Assembly (NCBI GenBank): GCA_902500695.1
Contig: CABVRQ010000034.1
Coordinates: 14,588 to 42,389 of the forward strand
Reading direction: 5' to 3'
DNA length: 27,802 nt
DNA from: an uncultured Nitrospira sp.
GTDB lineage: Bacteria; Nitrospirota; Nitrospiria; Nitrospirales; UBA8639
Both the position numbers and the translations under genes were made by a program. Below, one piece after another: positions 9,501-17,930 of the stretch (positions are counted from its first letter, which is position 1; every line of letters starts with the position of its first letter). The notes below the pieces were generated by a model. The model worked only from the letters and a program-made list of their open reading frames with translations, was not told the DNA's origin and did not search any database.

Positions 9501-12221
9501 TTAGGTCCCGTGGCATTTCTTGTATTTTTTCCCGCTCCCGCATGGACAGGGATCGTTCCGGCCAACTTTCTCCTCGGCACGTTGAACGGTGCGTGGTGAT
9601 GGAGTGGCAGCGGACTCATCTCCTCGGTTCAAATTTAATTGTGCCGGGCGAGGCGCTTCCCGCTCAGGCTCGGGCCGTTCACCGCGAACCAATTGAAATT
9701 TAAAGAGCCGTTCTAAGGTATCATTCTTAATCCGCTCCATCATTCCGGCAAACATGTCATAGCCTTCACGCTTATATTCTGCGAGGGGATCCTTTTGCCC
9801 ATACCCGCGCAGGCCGATTCCATCCTTCAACTGATCCATTCCCCACAAGTGATCCTTCCAATGATGATCAATCATTTGAAGCAGAATCGTGCGTTCCACA
9901 TAATGCACGAGATCCTCGGTGGCGCCATGCTCCTGGATTAGTCCTTGGACTTTGTTCCGGTAGGCCTCCTTTAATTTTTCTGGAATTTCTTCCTTGAGCG
10001 CGTCTCGACCGACGTCTTTGATCTCATCCGCTTGAATCACATCCACGCCAAATTGTCCCTGCACTGATTCCACCAATCCCGCAACATCCCATTCCTCGGC
10101 GTACTGCTCCTCAGGGCAATAGACATCGACGAAGCGTTCGCCCACTTCCTCAATCATACCGAGAACGTCTTCGGTCACATCGGTCGCATGTAATACATTC
10201 TGCCGATGTTTATAGATCACCTCCCGTTGCTTACTCATCACATCATCATATTCAAGAAGATGTTTGCGAATTTCAAAATTATGGCCTTCGACTTTCTTTT
10301 GCGCATTTTCAATGGATTTAGTGACCATCCTGTGCTCAATGGGCACACCTTCTTCCATGCCGAGCTTCAGCATGAGGTTTGACACCCGTTCAGACGCAAA
10401 AATGCGAAGCAAGTCATCTTCCAAGGAAAGGAAAAAGCGCGAGGAGCCGGGATCTCCCTGCCGTCCGGCCCGTCCTCTCAGCTGATTGTCGATCCGGCGG
10501 CTCTCATGACGTTCCGTCCCGACAATGTGCAATCCTCCGGCGGCCAGCACTTCTTTCTTATTCTCCTCACAGGTGGCTTTAATTGTGGCGTACGCTTTGT
10601 TTTGCTCCTCTTCTGTCAGATCTTCCCCCCGATAAATAACCTGTTGTTTGAAGAGAGCTTCAGCATTGCCTCCCAATAATATATCGGTCCCGCGGCCGGC
10701 CATGTTGGTCGCAATCGTCACCGCACCTTTTTGCCCCGCCTGGGCAATAATTTCTGCTTCTTTTTCATGGAACTTGGCATTCAAGACATGATGCTTTACG
10801 CCTCGATGCTTCAATAAGGCCGCAAGGCGTTCCGACTTTTCAATGGAAATCGTGCCAATGAGAGTCGGTTGACCCTTCTCATGATACTCCTTGATCTCGT
10901 CCGCAATAGCCTCGAATTTCTCCTTTTCCGTCCGGTAGACCACATCCGGGTTATCAAGTCGAATCATATTGCTATTGGTGGGCACCACATTCACTTCGAG
11001 GTTGTAGATTTTCGCAAATTCTGCAGCTTCGGTGTCCGCTGTCCCGGTCATGCCTGCCAGTTTATTGTACATACGAAAATAATTCTGGAACGTCACGGAC
11101 GCCAGAGTTTGGTTTTCGTTGGCAATTTTTACCCCTTCTTTAGCCTCCACAGCCTGATGAAGCCCATCACTCCAGCGTCGTCCCGGCATTAATCGACCGG
11201 TAAACTCATCAACAATCATCACCTCGCCATCTTTCACCACATACTCGACATCCCGATGATAGAGCACATGGGCCTGGAGAGCCTTAATGACGTGATGCAC
11301 CAAACTCAGGTGTTTCAAGTCATAGAGATTATCGACACCCAGCAGTTTCTCAACATGCGCATTGCCTTCATCGGTCAGAGATACCGTTTTTGTTTTCTCT
11401 TCAATTGTATAATCCTCTTCCCGTTTGAGGTGAGGAATGATCCGATCCACCTGGAAATAGAGGTCTGTGCTTTGTTCGGCGGGCCCGGAAATAATCAGAG
11501 GCGTCCGAGCTTCGTCGATGAGAATACTGTCAACTTCGTCAACAATGGCAAAATTCAATTCCCGTTGAACGCCCTGACTCAAGTCCGTGACTACGAGATT
11601 ATCCCTTAAATAATCGAAGCCAAATTCATTATTGGTCCCGTAGGTAATATCGGCCCCATAGGCCTCACGTCGAGAGCATGGCCGAAGAAATTGCAACCGT
11701 TTATCCGGGGCATCGAAGGTCGGATCGAATAAAAATGAGGCGTCATGTTGAATGGTCCCGACTGATAAGCCTAAACCATGGTAGAGCGGCCCCATCCACT
11801 GGGCATCGCGCTTCGCCAGATAATCGTTCACCGTCACCAGATGAACCCCTTTTCCCTCCAACGCATTCAAATAGACAGGAAGGGTGGCGACAAGGGTTTT
11901 TCCTTCACCTGTGCGCATTTCGGCAATACGTCCCTGGTGTAAGACCATCCCCCCCAACAACTGTACATCAAAGTGGCGCATGCCAAGCCGGCGCTTGGAC
12001 ATTTCCCGGCATACGGCAAACGCCTCAGGGAGCACATCATCCAACGACTCTCCAGCTTCCAGTCTTTTTTTAAAGATTGGGGTCTTTGCCGCTAATCCCT
12101 CGTCATCAAGGGGTTGCAAAGATGCCTCAAATTCATTGGCTCGAATCACTTGTGGTTTGAGCCGCTTCAGCTCTCGATCATTTTTGCTACCAAAGAGAAT
12201 ATTTAATAGACGAACAAACAT
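9501..12221 (-). CDS. secA: Preprotein translocase ATPase SecA
   Basis: Cytoplasmic motor ATPase that drives unfolded proteins through SecYEG. The 906-residue protein has the Walker A motif MRTGEGKT (102-109), the DEAD-type Walker B IVDEVDSILIDEARTPLIISG region near residue 225, the helicase motifs MAGRGTDI and QLRGRAGRQGD in NBD2, and a C-terminal zinc-binding tail GRNDPCPCGSGKKYKKCHG that contacts SecB and lipids. Length matches full-size bacterial SecA. The ATG at 12219-12221 is preceded by AAGG at suitable spacing. It is separated by 236 bp from the methyltransferase gene downstream and is divergent from the plus-strand island. Confidence 0.98.
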   Translation of the reverse strand: MFVRLLNILFGSKNDRELKRLKPQVIRANEFEASLQPLDDEGLAAKTPIFKKRLEAGESLDDVLPEAFAVCREMSKRRLGMRHFDVQLLGGMVLHQGRIAEMRTGEGKTLVATLPVYLNALEGKGVHLVTVNDYLAKRDAQWMGPLYHGLGLSVGTIQHDASFLFDPTFDAPDKRLQFLRPCSRREAYGADITYGTNNEFGFDYLRDNLVVTDLSQGVQRELNFAIVDEVDSILIDEARTPLIISGPAEQSTDLYFQVDRIIPHLKREEDYTIEEKTKTVSLTDEGNAHVEKLLGVDNLYDLKHLSLVHHVIKALQAHVLYHRDVEYVVKDGEVMIVDEFTGRLMPGRRWSDGLHQAVEAKEGVKIANENQTLASVTFQNYFRMYNKLAGMTGTADTEAAEFAKIYNLEVNVVPTNSNMIRLDNPDVVYRTEKEKFEAIADEIKEYHEKGQPTLIGTISIEKSERLAALLKHRGVKHHVLNAKFHEKEAEIIAQAGQKGAVTIATNMAGRGTDILLGGNAEALFKQQVIYRGEDLTEEEQNKAYATIKATCEENKKEVLAAGGLHIVGTERHESRRIDNQLRGRAGRQGDPGSSRFFLSLEDDLLRIFASERVSNLMLKLGMEEGVPIEHRMVTKSIENAQKKVEGHNFEIRKHLLEYDDVMSKQREVIYKHRQNVLHATDVTEDVLGMIEEVGERFVDVYCPEEQYAEEWDVAGLVESVQGQFGVDVIQADEIKDVGRDALKEEIPEKLKEAYRNKVQGLIQEHGATEDLVHYVERTILLQMIDHHWKDHLWGMDQLKDGIGLRGYGQKDPLAEYKREGYDMFAGMMERIKNDTLERLFKFQLVRGERPEPEREAPRPAQLNLNRGDESAATPSPRTVQRAEEKVGRNDPCPCGSGKKYKKCHGT

Positions 12222-12319
12222 GTCGACCTTATACCTCGGATACAGAAATAGGGTTGGAGAAAATCACAATGGATAGGGATTGGGGGCTAGACACACCTTT
12301 CAAACCATATAGTTGCCCT

Positions 12320-12347
12320 AGTATACCGAATTACCGGTGGGAATCAA
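12320..12347 (-). promoter_or_regulatory. secA: Candidate secA promoter
   Basis: Minus-strand TTGATT (12342-12347), 16-base spacer, TATACT (12320-12325). The match is 5/6 at -10 and the site lies about 100 bases upstream of the secA ATG. Consensus match only. Confidence 0.45.
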
Positions 12348-12425
12348 CTCACGAAAAAAGGATTCATGACGGCAAAGATTCATCCTGTGACAGACGACGA
12401 CACGAAACAGAGGGCAGCCATTTGC

Positions 12426-12455
12426 TTGACAGAATCTTTCGTATTTCCCTAGCAT
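12426..12455 (+). promoter_or_regulatory. Candidate promoter for the first CSWxC small protein
   Basis: A perfect TTGACA (12426-12431), an 18-base spacer and TAGCAT (12450-12455) stand about 50 bases before the ATG at 12506. It would be divergent from the secA promoter, and could start transcription of the whole plus-strand island. Consensus match only. Confidence 0.45.
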
Positions 12456-12505
12456 AAGCATCCATTATTATTCAGGGTTTTGCTCGTTTCTGGTCTGTAG
12501 ATAAC

Positions 12506-12799
12506 ATGACATACCGAAAAAGTCTCACCGTTGTTCTCATTCTGATGCTCTTCCTCATCATGGGGAGCATGCATCGGACCTACGCATCGCATATTACGGA
12601 GCATACCCATCACCATACATCGGCCACGCACAGCACGGCAGTCTGTTCCTGGATGTGCGCCGCAGCACAAACCATTTCCGGGGACAACCAGGAAATATCC
12701 CCTAGCTTTCATCTTCTTGCCATCATGGAGTGGCCGCTTCCTAAAGCCCCTTCTCTTCTTTCCACTCATTTTCTTCCAACCAGAGCTCCTCCTCGGTAA
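12506..12799 (+). CDS. Small His-rich CSWxC/RAPP protein, copy 1
   Basis: 97-residue protein of no recognised family. It has an N-terminal hydrophobic segment (about 7-22) that may be a signal peptide or membrane anchor, a His-rich patch (H29, H33, H35-37, H42), the motif CSWMC (C47-C51) and, at the very end, TRAPPR. The same order of parts recurs in three other small proteins in this window (17931, 21155, 22079). A C-terminal R-A-P-P also resembles, from memory, proteins annotated DUF2946, but this was not searched. Unlike copies 2 and 3 its C-terminal half is only weakly hydrophobic. There is no strong Shine-Dalgarno, but the consistent family architecture and a good upstream promoter support a real gene. 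His plus Cx3C suggests metal binding, as inference. Confidence 0.7.
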   Translation: MTYRKSLTVVLILMLFLIMGSMHRTYASHITEHTHHHTSATHSTAVCSWMCAAAQTISGDNQEISPSFHLLAIMEWPLPKAPSLLSTHFLPTRAPPR

Positions 12800-12823
12800 A
12801 TCATCCTAAGCTTGGCTCCCAAA

Positions 12824-12858
12824 CCGCTTCCGCCATAACGAATTGAGTTGGGGAGCGG
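12824..12858 (+). terminator. Weak hairpin after CSWxC copy 1
   Basis: CCGCTTCC (12824-12831) can pair with GGGAGCGG (12851-12858) as an 8-bp stem with one G-U pair and a 19-base loop. There is no T-run after it, so it may be only a weak or Rho-assisted stop, or mRNA structure. The rest of 12800-13072 holds nothing recognised. Confidence 0.25.
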
Positions 12859-13072
12859 CTTAACTGAGCGCCATCAGGGAAGCTGCCTACATTTTCCTGA
12901 CAGGAGAAGCCGAACGAGGTGGCAACTTCTTTAAGGGGGTAGTGAATTTATTCACGGCAAAGATGCCAGTTGGCTTTTATCTCGATATGCCGTTACCTGC
13001 AATCATAAAAAACAAACAGGGGATATAGAGCAACACGAACGGTCGTCAGGTTATGTAAGGGGAAGAGGTCTT

Positions 13073-13660
13073 ATGGTACGTCGGCACAATTTGATGTTCT
13101 TTATTTTTTTATTTCTATGGTGCACTTTGACCTCCAACCCAATTACTTTGGCGGAAAACCCACCTGATGGCTCAGAACCTATTGAAACATTAGACGTCAT
13201 TGAAGTGACCGGGACAACAGTGACAAAAACCAGTAGAACCTATTCATTTCCGTTGCCCACGTTCAACCACCCATGGCCGCCAACAACATTTCATGACCTT
13301 GGGGCTCCCGACCTTGATATCGGCAATCTCCCACAGCCGCCCACGCCCCGTATTCTCCTAGACCAGATCGGAACTACACGCGGGCGAGTGAAAAGTGTCA
13401 AACCCTTGAAAACCGAACGCCCCCTCTATCCCAGAATGGCCAGGGAGCAAGGCTGGCATGGGAAGGTGGTCCTCCGGACACATATAAGTACCGATGGCAC
13501 GGTCACGAGTGCTACTGTTCAAGAAAGTTCGGGATATTCTCTCCTGGACGAGAGTGCCGTGCAATCGGTAAAGGGCTGGTCTTTTGAACCAGCTAAAAAT
13601 GGAGAATTTGCGGTTGCCTCCACCGTGGATTTGCCCATTCGCTTTGATTTGCTTCAATAA
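13073..13660 (+). CDS. TonB C-terminal-domain protein with apparent signal peptide and TonB-box-like N-terminus
   Basis: 195 residues. Residues about 110-195 form a TonB C-terminal domain (PLYPRMAREQGWHGKVVLR ... SFEPAKNGEF ... LPIRFDL), closely parallel to that of the second TonB protein at 14747. The N-terminus (residues 1-27) looks like a cleavable signal peptide ending near TLA, not the usual uncleaved anchor followed by a Pro-rich spacer. The mature start contains IETLDVIEVTGT (37-48), strikingly like the TonB box of the receptor at 18357 (IETLPTLTVEGT). The middle is Pro-rich but short. The gene starts at an ATG with GGAAGAGG upstream and is followed after 37 bp by the TPR gene. It might be a periplasmic partner or modulator of the TonB system; the function is not established. 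Confidence 0.85.
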   Translation: MVRRHNLMFFIFLFLWCTLTSNPITLAENPPDGSEPIETLDVIEVTGTTVTKTSRTYSFPLPTFNHPWPPTTFHDLGAPDLDIGNLPQPPTPRILLDQIGTTRGRVKSVKPLKTERPLYPRMAREQGWHGKVVLRTHISTDGTVTSATVQESSGYSLLDESAVQSVKGWSFEPAKNGEFAVASTVDLPIRFDLLQ

Positions 13661-13697
13661 ACCTGTGGAATATTGCCAATATCAATAAGGTTAGCCC

Positions 13698-14750
13698 ATG
13701 ACACCTCTTCTCTCAAAAATCAGACTCATCGCGTTTTTTCTCCTCCTCACCCATGTCGGCATGAGCAGCCCCTCAAGTCAGGCTGGAGAGGCCCAGGACC
13801 TTCTTTCCCAAGCCTTTTCGTCCTATGAACAACAACAATGGACTTCGGCCGTTGCCCCTTTGGAACGTGCGCTGGCCTTGTATCCTGGATACGCTGAGGC
13901 GCACCATCTGCTGGGATTAATCCTCAACAACCTGGAGCAACCGGATAAAGCCATCATGGAGTTGCAACGGGCGGTGGAGGCCTATCCCAAATTTGCTCAA
14001 GCCTATGTGGATCTTGGCTCCCTCTACCAGCAACAGGCCCAATTCCCAAAAGCCGAGCAATCATTCAATCTTGCCTTGAAGGCCTATCCCAAGTTTACGG
14101 AAGCCCGCATCGCGTTGGCGGCGTTATTTGATCAACAACAACAGGCGCAACAAGCCATCAAGGCCCATCAGGCTGTTCTGGAACTCGAGCCTCATCGCGT
14201 CGATTCGTTATACGGCATCGCGTTTTGGCTGGCCCAGGAACAAAAGACGGATGAAGCCCAACGGTACGTCGACCAACTGGTCTCCCTCCATCCCACGTAT
14301 GTGAATGGATGGTTAATGGCCGGATCACTCGCTCAACAATCTGATCACGTGGACAACGCCATTCAGGCCTACCAACATGCCGTCAAATTAAACAATGATT
14401 TAGCGAGCGCCTATTTCAACTTAGGCATCCTGTACCGGCAAAAGGAAGCCTTCAAGGAAGCGGCACAAGCATTTGAACACGTCACCGCTCTCGATAAAAA
14501 CAATGCGGAAGCTCACGTCAATCTGGGAGTCGTGTATGCAGCGCTGTCCAAAATTGATCAAGCCGAGGAAGAATATCAAACGGCCTTATCCTTGAATGAT
14601 CAGTTGGCCGAAGCCCACTATAATCTTGGTATGTTGTATGAGTTTCATCGCAATGCTCCCCAAAAAGCTCTCAAACATTACGAAGAATTCTTGAAGCTTG
14701 GGGGACAGGATGAACGAATTCAAACATTATTACAACGGAGCAAATCGTGA
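13698..14750 (+). CDS. Exported tetratricopeptide-repeat protein
   Basis: 350 residues with a signal peptide (hydrophobic 9-22, likely cleavage after SSQA at residue 29), then about nine 34-residue TPR units from about 33 to 345. Repeats show typical pairs such as AEAHHLLGLILNNLEQPDKA and ASAYFNLGILYRQKEAFKEA. TPR arrays act as protein-protein scaffolds, here presumably in the periplasm. Its TGA overlaps the GTG start of the TonB gene as GTGA, indicating translational coupling and a working connection with the TonB/ExbB proteins. The specific partner is unknown. Confidence 0.88.
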   Translation: MTPLLSKIRLIAFFLLLTHVGMSSPSSQAGEAQDLLSQAFSSYEQQQWTSAVAPLERALALYPGYAEAHHLLGLILNNLEQPDKAIMELQRAVEAYPKFAQAYVDLGSLYQQQAQFPKAEQSFNLALKAYPKFTEARIALAALFDQQQQAQQAIKAHQAVLELEPHRVDSLYGIAFWLAQEQKTDEAQRYVDQLVSLHPTYVNGWLMAGSLAQQSDHVDNAIQAYQHAVKLNNDLASAYFNLGILYRQKEAFKEAAQAFEHVTALDKNNAEAHVNLGVVYAALSKIDQAEEEYQTALSLNDQLAEAHYNLGMLYEFHRNAPQKALKHYEEFLKLGGQDERIQTLLQRSKS

Positions 14751-15640
14751 ACTCCACGTTTGAAGATTCCTCTTCCGATTTCAATAATCGGATTTTTGTC
14801 CTGAGCGCTTTGGGAAGCGTTATTCTTCATGCAGGAATTCTTGCCGCCCTGACGTATATGCCAAGTCCCCCTACAATCAACGACCCCTCCCCAACGGTCC
14901 AGGTGACATTGGTTCCGGCTCTCCAGGAGATCAGTCCCACCCCACAACCGCTCACGAAACCTCTGACCCCACCCCAACCGGATTTTGCACAACCCACGCC
15001 ACCGTCTCCCCGGACCCAGCCTACGCCGCCTATGCCGGCGCCACCGATGCAGGCATCGATCAAACCGACACCATCCCAACCTCTGGCTCCTCCGCCGCCT
15101 CTTCCTCAGGCAAAGCCCATGCTCAAAGACACACGAACGGCGCAGGCCATAAAGAGTCGTCAGATGATGAAAATGGCCGTTCCACCTCAACACCGGCAAA
15201 GACCTCCCCTTGCACCATCGACAACCCAGCGGGAACAACCCCCTGCCAGGACGCCCTTGCAAATGAACAATCGCGAACCAAGATCCCAGCACGCACTGCC
15301 TCCTCCGCCAAGCCCGGCGGCACGTCCGGCATTAAAAGCTCCGGCGCCAATGGCAGCGGGATCCTCAACGTCCAAGCCGAGAATTGTGGCCTCTTCCAAA
15401 CCACTGTATCCTCGTGTGGCGCGTGAGTCCGGTTGGGAGGGGACGGTCATTGTGCGAACATTGGTTACCGCCGATGGCGCTCCGAGCCAGGTGGAAATTC
15501 GAAAGAGCTGCGGTCATGAGGCATTAGATCTGGCTGCCCAAGAAGCCATTAAAAACTGGAAATTTCAGCCAGCGAAGGACGGGAACATCCCCATAGCCAA
15601 ATGGGTCGACATTCCCATTAAATTTGACCTGAACAGTTAA
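14747..15640 (+). CDS. tonB: Energy transducer TonB
   Basis: 297-residue TonB. The parts in order are a short cytoplasmic tail, one transmembrane helix (about 16-38, containing the His in ILHAGIL), a long Pro-rich periplasmic spacer (about 40-205) and a C-terminal domain (about 208-297) with KPLYPRVARESGWEGTVIVR, WKFQPAKDGN and VDIPIKFDL. It transmits inner-membrane proton motive force from ExbB/ExbD to outer-membrane receptors. The start is GTG at 14747-14749, inside the TPR stop codon (GTGA), with GGAG six bases upstream. exbB follows after 27 bp. Its last domain is a paralogue of that at 13073. Confidence 0.93.
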   Translation: MNSTFEDSSSDFNNRIFVLSALGSVILHAGILAALTYMPSPPTINDPSPTVQVTLVPALQEISPTPQPLTKPLTPPQPDFAQPTPPSPRTQPTPPMPAPPMQASIKPTPSQPLAPPPPLPQAKPMLKDTRTAQAIKSRQMMKMAVPPQHRQRPPLAPSTTQREQPPARTPLQMNNREPRSQHALPPPPSPAARPALKAPAPMAAGSSTSKPRIVASSKPLYPRVARESGWEGTVIVRTLVTADGAPSQVEIRKSCGHEALDLAAQEAIKNWKFQPAKDGNIPIAKWVDIPIKFDLNS

Positions 15641-15667
15641 GCGACGCGAGAAGAAGGGAGTAGAGGC

Positions 15668-16255
15668 ATGATTCAATTACTGATGGGTGGCGGATGGATG
15701 ATGATCCCCATCTTAGGCTGCTCATTGTTAGCTCTGACCATCAGCATCGAACGTGGATTCCAATTCCGATCGTTGCGATTTAGCCGCCTGGCGGACCGGA
15801 TGATCAAACTGGTCGAACAGGGAAAATGGACCGATGCGCTGGCATTGGCTGAACAACGTCAGAGCCCCACACTCCGCGTGCTTGCGGCAGGCATATTTCA
15901 TCGAGACCAACAGCCCGACAAAGCCATGGAATCGGCGGGAATCGCCGAGGTATCCCGATTGAAGCGGGGATTATCCGTCCTGGATACCGTCATTACGTTG
16001 GGGCCCTTACTGGGACTGCTCGGAACAATTATTGGAATGATCGATTCCTTCGGCATCATGTCCGAAACAGGACTAGGGAATCCCCACGCGGTCACAGGGG
16101 GAGTGGCTGAAGCACTCATTTGCACCGCTGCGGGAATCGGGGTTGCTGTCATTACGCTCATTCCTTACAACATGTTCCTTTCTATGGTCGAACGGGAAAC
16201 CGAGCGTATTGAACAATATGCCACCAAACTCCAGTCGTTCCTGGGGAATTCCTAA
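15668..16255 (+). CDS. exbB: ExbB/TolQ/MotA-family proton channel protein
   Basis: 195 residues, three hydrophobic segments: about 5-25 (GGGWMMIPILGCSLLALTI), about 108-128 (TLGPLLGLLGTIIGMIDSF) and about 145-168. LGPLLGLLGTIIGMIDSF followed by GVAEALICTAAGIGVAV is the diagnostic ExbB/TolQ core. It would form the inner-membrane proton channel with ExbD and energise TonB. ATG preceded by GGGAG, 27 bp after tonB. Its usual partner exbD is not next to it but about 4.5 kb downstream at 20748, beyond the amidohydrolase and receptor genes. Confidence 0.93.
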   Translation: MIQLLMGGGWMMIPILGCSLLALTISIERGFQFRSLRFSRLADRMIKLVEQGKWTDALALAEQRQSPTLRVLAAGIFHRDQQPDKAMESAGIAEVSRLKRGLSVLDTVITLGPLLGLLGTIIGMIDSFGIMSETGLGNPHAVTGGVAEALICTAAGIGVAVITLIPYNMFLSMVERETERIEQYATKLQSFLGNS

Positions 16256-16371
16256 TGCCCACCTTCAGATTACGGGCATTCATGAAAAACCCCTACTACA
16301 ACCCAGCAGGATCGTGTTGGGCCACCGTAAGATTTACCCATTTACTACGACTGAAACCAATCGGATCATGA
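16255..16371 (+). CDS. Possible 38-residue coupled ORF between exbB and the amidohydrolase
   Basis: This ORF starts at ATG overlapping the exbB stop (TAATG) and ends with TGA overlapping the amidohydrolase start (ATGA). The product, beginning MPTFRLRAFMKNPYY, is basic and has no recognised motif or membrane segment. It could be a real microprotein, or a translational bridge that lets ribosomes travel from exbB to the next gene; the amidohydrolase ATG has only a poor Shine-Dalgarno. It may equally be chance. Confidence 0.3.
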   Translation: MPTFRLRAFMKNPYYNPAGSCWATVRFTHLLRLKPIGS

Positions 16372-17840
16372 TTGTTCAGGCTGAAAGACAATGGGTTCTG
16401 AGCAAACAGGCAGTTTACGCATTGCTCTCTTGGACCACCCTGTTACTCATTGGTGGATTGGGATTGATGGGATGTCACATGACCGCTCATCCGTCACCAA
16501 CCCCAAATGTCGAATCCTTACACAACGGAGATACGGCCAAGACCTATGCATTTATCAATGGCCAATGGTTTGATGGCCAAAGCTTCACTCAGGACACATG
16601 GTATGCCATCCAGGGCTCACTCACCCGCTTGCGGCCCAAGGTTGTTGAACGGACTATCGATCTGAAAGGCGGGTTTGTCGTGCCGCCGTTTGGTGAAGCC
16701 CACACCCATAACGTCGAAGGTGCCTGGAACATCGACCAGGTCATCAATCATTATGTCCGTGATGGTATTTTTTATGTAAAAAATACCACCGATATTCCCG
16801 AGTTTGTGGAGCAAATCCGCGGAAAACTCAACACGCCAGAGACCATAGATGCGGTCTTTGCTCATGCGGGTCTGACCGGGCAAAACGGTCATCCCATTGC
16901 TCTTTACGAAGACCTGCTTCGCACTCATCGCTATGAACCGGTCATTGGCAAACGTGAAAAAGGATGGTTCAACGGGCGAGCCTACTTTTCTCTTTCCTCT
17001 CTGAAGGATGTGGAAACCCATTGGCCGGCCATCATGGCAACCAAGCCGGATTTCATTAAGCTCTATCTTGCCGACTCAGAACATTTTGAAAACGGCACCC
17101 GCTCCTCCACTCATGGGTTTCGGAACGGCCTGGATCCAGAGCTTATCGAGCCGATTGTCACGCATGCACATCAGCACGGCTTACGTGTTTCCGCTCACAT
17201 TGAAACGGCCGCTGACTTTCGAACGGCCATCAAGAGTCACGTGGATGAGATCGCCCATCTCCCAGGGTGGTTTCTCCCTTCCCCCGCCCAAGGATCAGCC
17301 GTGCGGTTAACTCAAGAGGACGCCCAACTGGCGGCCGCACACCGGACCGTGATTGTCACGACGACCGTTGCCGAGCACTTTCACCCGGCGGGGCATCATA
17401 CCAATACGGAAGCGCATCCCCACTCTCCTGCAAATTCCAAAGAGCACCAACAACCACCCGTGGAAAATGTTCTTGAGGTTGCCCGGAAAATTCAGATGGA
17501 AAATCTCAAGTTACTGCATCAGGGCGGAGTCACCATTGCCATCGGGAGCGACCATGCGGAAACTTCCCTCGCGGAAGCGCTTCACCTTCATCAAATGGGG
17601 ATTTTTGACAATCTGACCTTACTGAAAATGTGGAGTGAGACCACACCTCAGACGATTTTCCCCTCAAGGAAAATCGGACGATTTGACGAGGGATATGAAG
17701 CCAGTTTTCTTGTCTTACAGGGCAATCCGCTTGAGGACTTCGAACAGGTTCAAAACATTATCTTTCGTTTTAAGCAAGGGTCCCCGCTTTCATGGAGCGA
17801 CAATCCCCATACAGATGCCGCCGCCAAACATGCGCATTAA
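16368..17840 (+). CDS. Amidohydrolase-family lipoprotein with His-rich insert
   Basis: About 490 residues from the ATG at 16368; an in-frame ATG at 16143 lies inside exbB and is unlikely. N-terminal hydrophobic segment (18-35) ends in the lipobox LMGC, with C36 as the lipidation site. The amidohydrolase TIM-barrel has the metal-binding HxH in EAHTHN (H112, H114), a probable carbamylated lysine in FIKLYL (K231), VTHAHQHGLRVSAHIE (H266, H277) and GSDHAETS (D395). The family hydrolyses amide or cyclic C-N bonds with one or two metal ions; the substrate here is unknown. A His-rich insert (about 337-360, with HFHP, GHH, HPH) and the ending KHAH are unusual and suggest extra metal binding. Likely located in the periplasm, attached to a membrane. 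Confidence 0.85.
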   Translation: MIVQAERQWVLSKQAVYALLSWTTLLLIGGLGLMGCHMTAHPSPTPNVESLHNGDTAKTYAFINGQWFDGQSFTQDTWYAIQGSLTRLRPKVVERTIDLKGGFVVPPFGEAHTHNVEGAWNIDQVINHYVRDGIFYVKNTTDIPEFVEQIRGKLNTPETIDAVFAHAGLTGQNGHPIALYEDLLRTHRYEPVIGKREKGWFNGRAYFSLSSLKDVETHWPAIMATKPDFIKLYLADSEHFENGTRSSTHGFRNGLDPELIEPIVTHAHQHGLRVSAHIETAADFRTAIKSHVDEIAHLPGWFLPSPAQGSAVRLTQEDAQLAAAHRTVIVTTTVAEHFHPAGHHTNTEAHPHSPANSKEHQQPPVENVLEVARKIQMENLKLLHQGGVTIAIGSDHAETSLAEALHLHQMGIFDNLTLLKMWSETTPQTIFPSRKIGRFDEGYEASFLVLQGNPLEDFEQVQNIIFRFKQGSPLSWSDNPHTDAAAKHAH

Positions 17841-17910
17841 TCTTCGAGTCGCTCCGAGATGACCGGATTTTTTATGGGCTCAAGGCATAAGAACTTCAAC
17901 ATGTCTGCCG

Positions 17911-17916
17911 TATAAT
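17911..17916 (+). promoter_or_regulatory. Possible -10 element before CSWxC copy 2
   Basis: A perfect TATAAT lies 14 bases before the ATG at 17931, but no convincing -35 box is found at the right distance. If used, the transcript would have a very short leader. Confidence 0.2.
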
Positions 17917-17930
17917 CGCGCATACCTCTC

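Noticed and set aside
12860..13072. Possible cobalamin-type riboswitch before the first TonB-domain gene
   Set aside because: The leader has pieces such as GGGAAGCTGCC but not the ordered conserved boxes of that class, and no clear set of helices could be drawn.
14720..15292. Minus-strand frame of 190 codons rich in Arg, Gly and Trp
   Set aside because: It is the reverse complement of the Pro-rich spacer of tonB, which explains the skewed composition.
16143..16367. N-terminal extension of the amidohydrolase reaching into exbB
   Set aside because: The added 75 residues come from another frame of exbB, and the lipoprotein signal directly follows the ATG at 16368.
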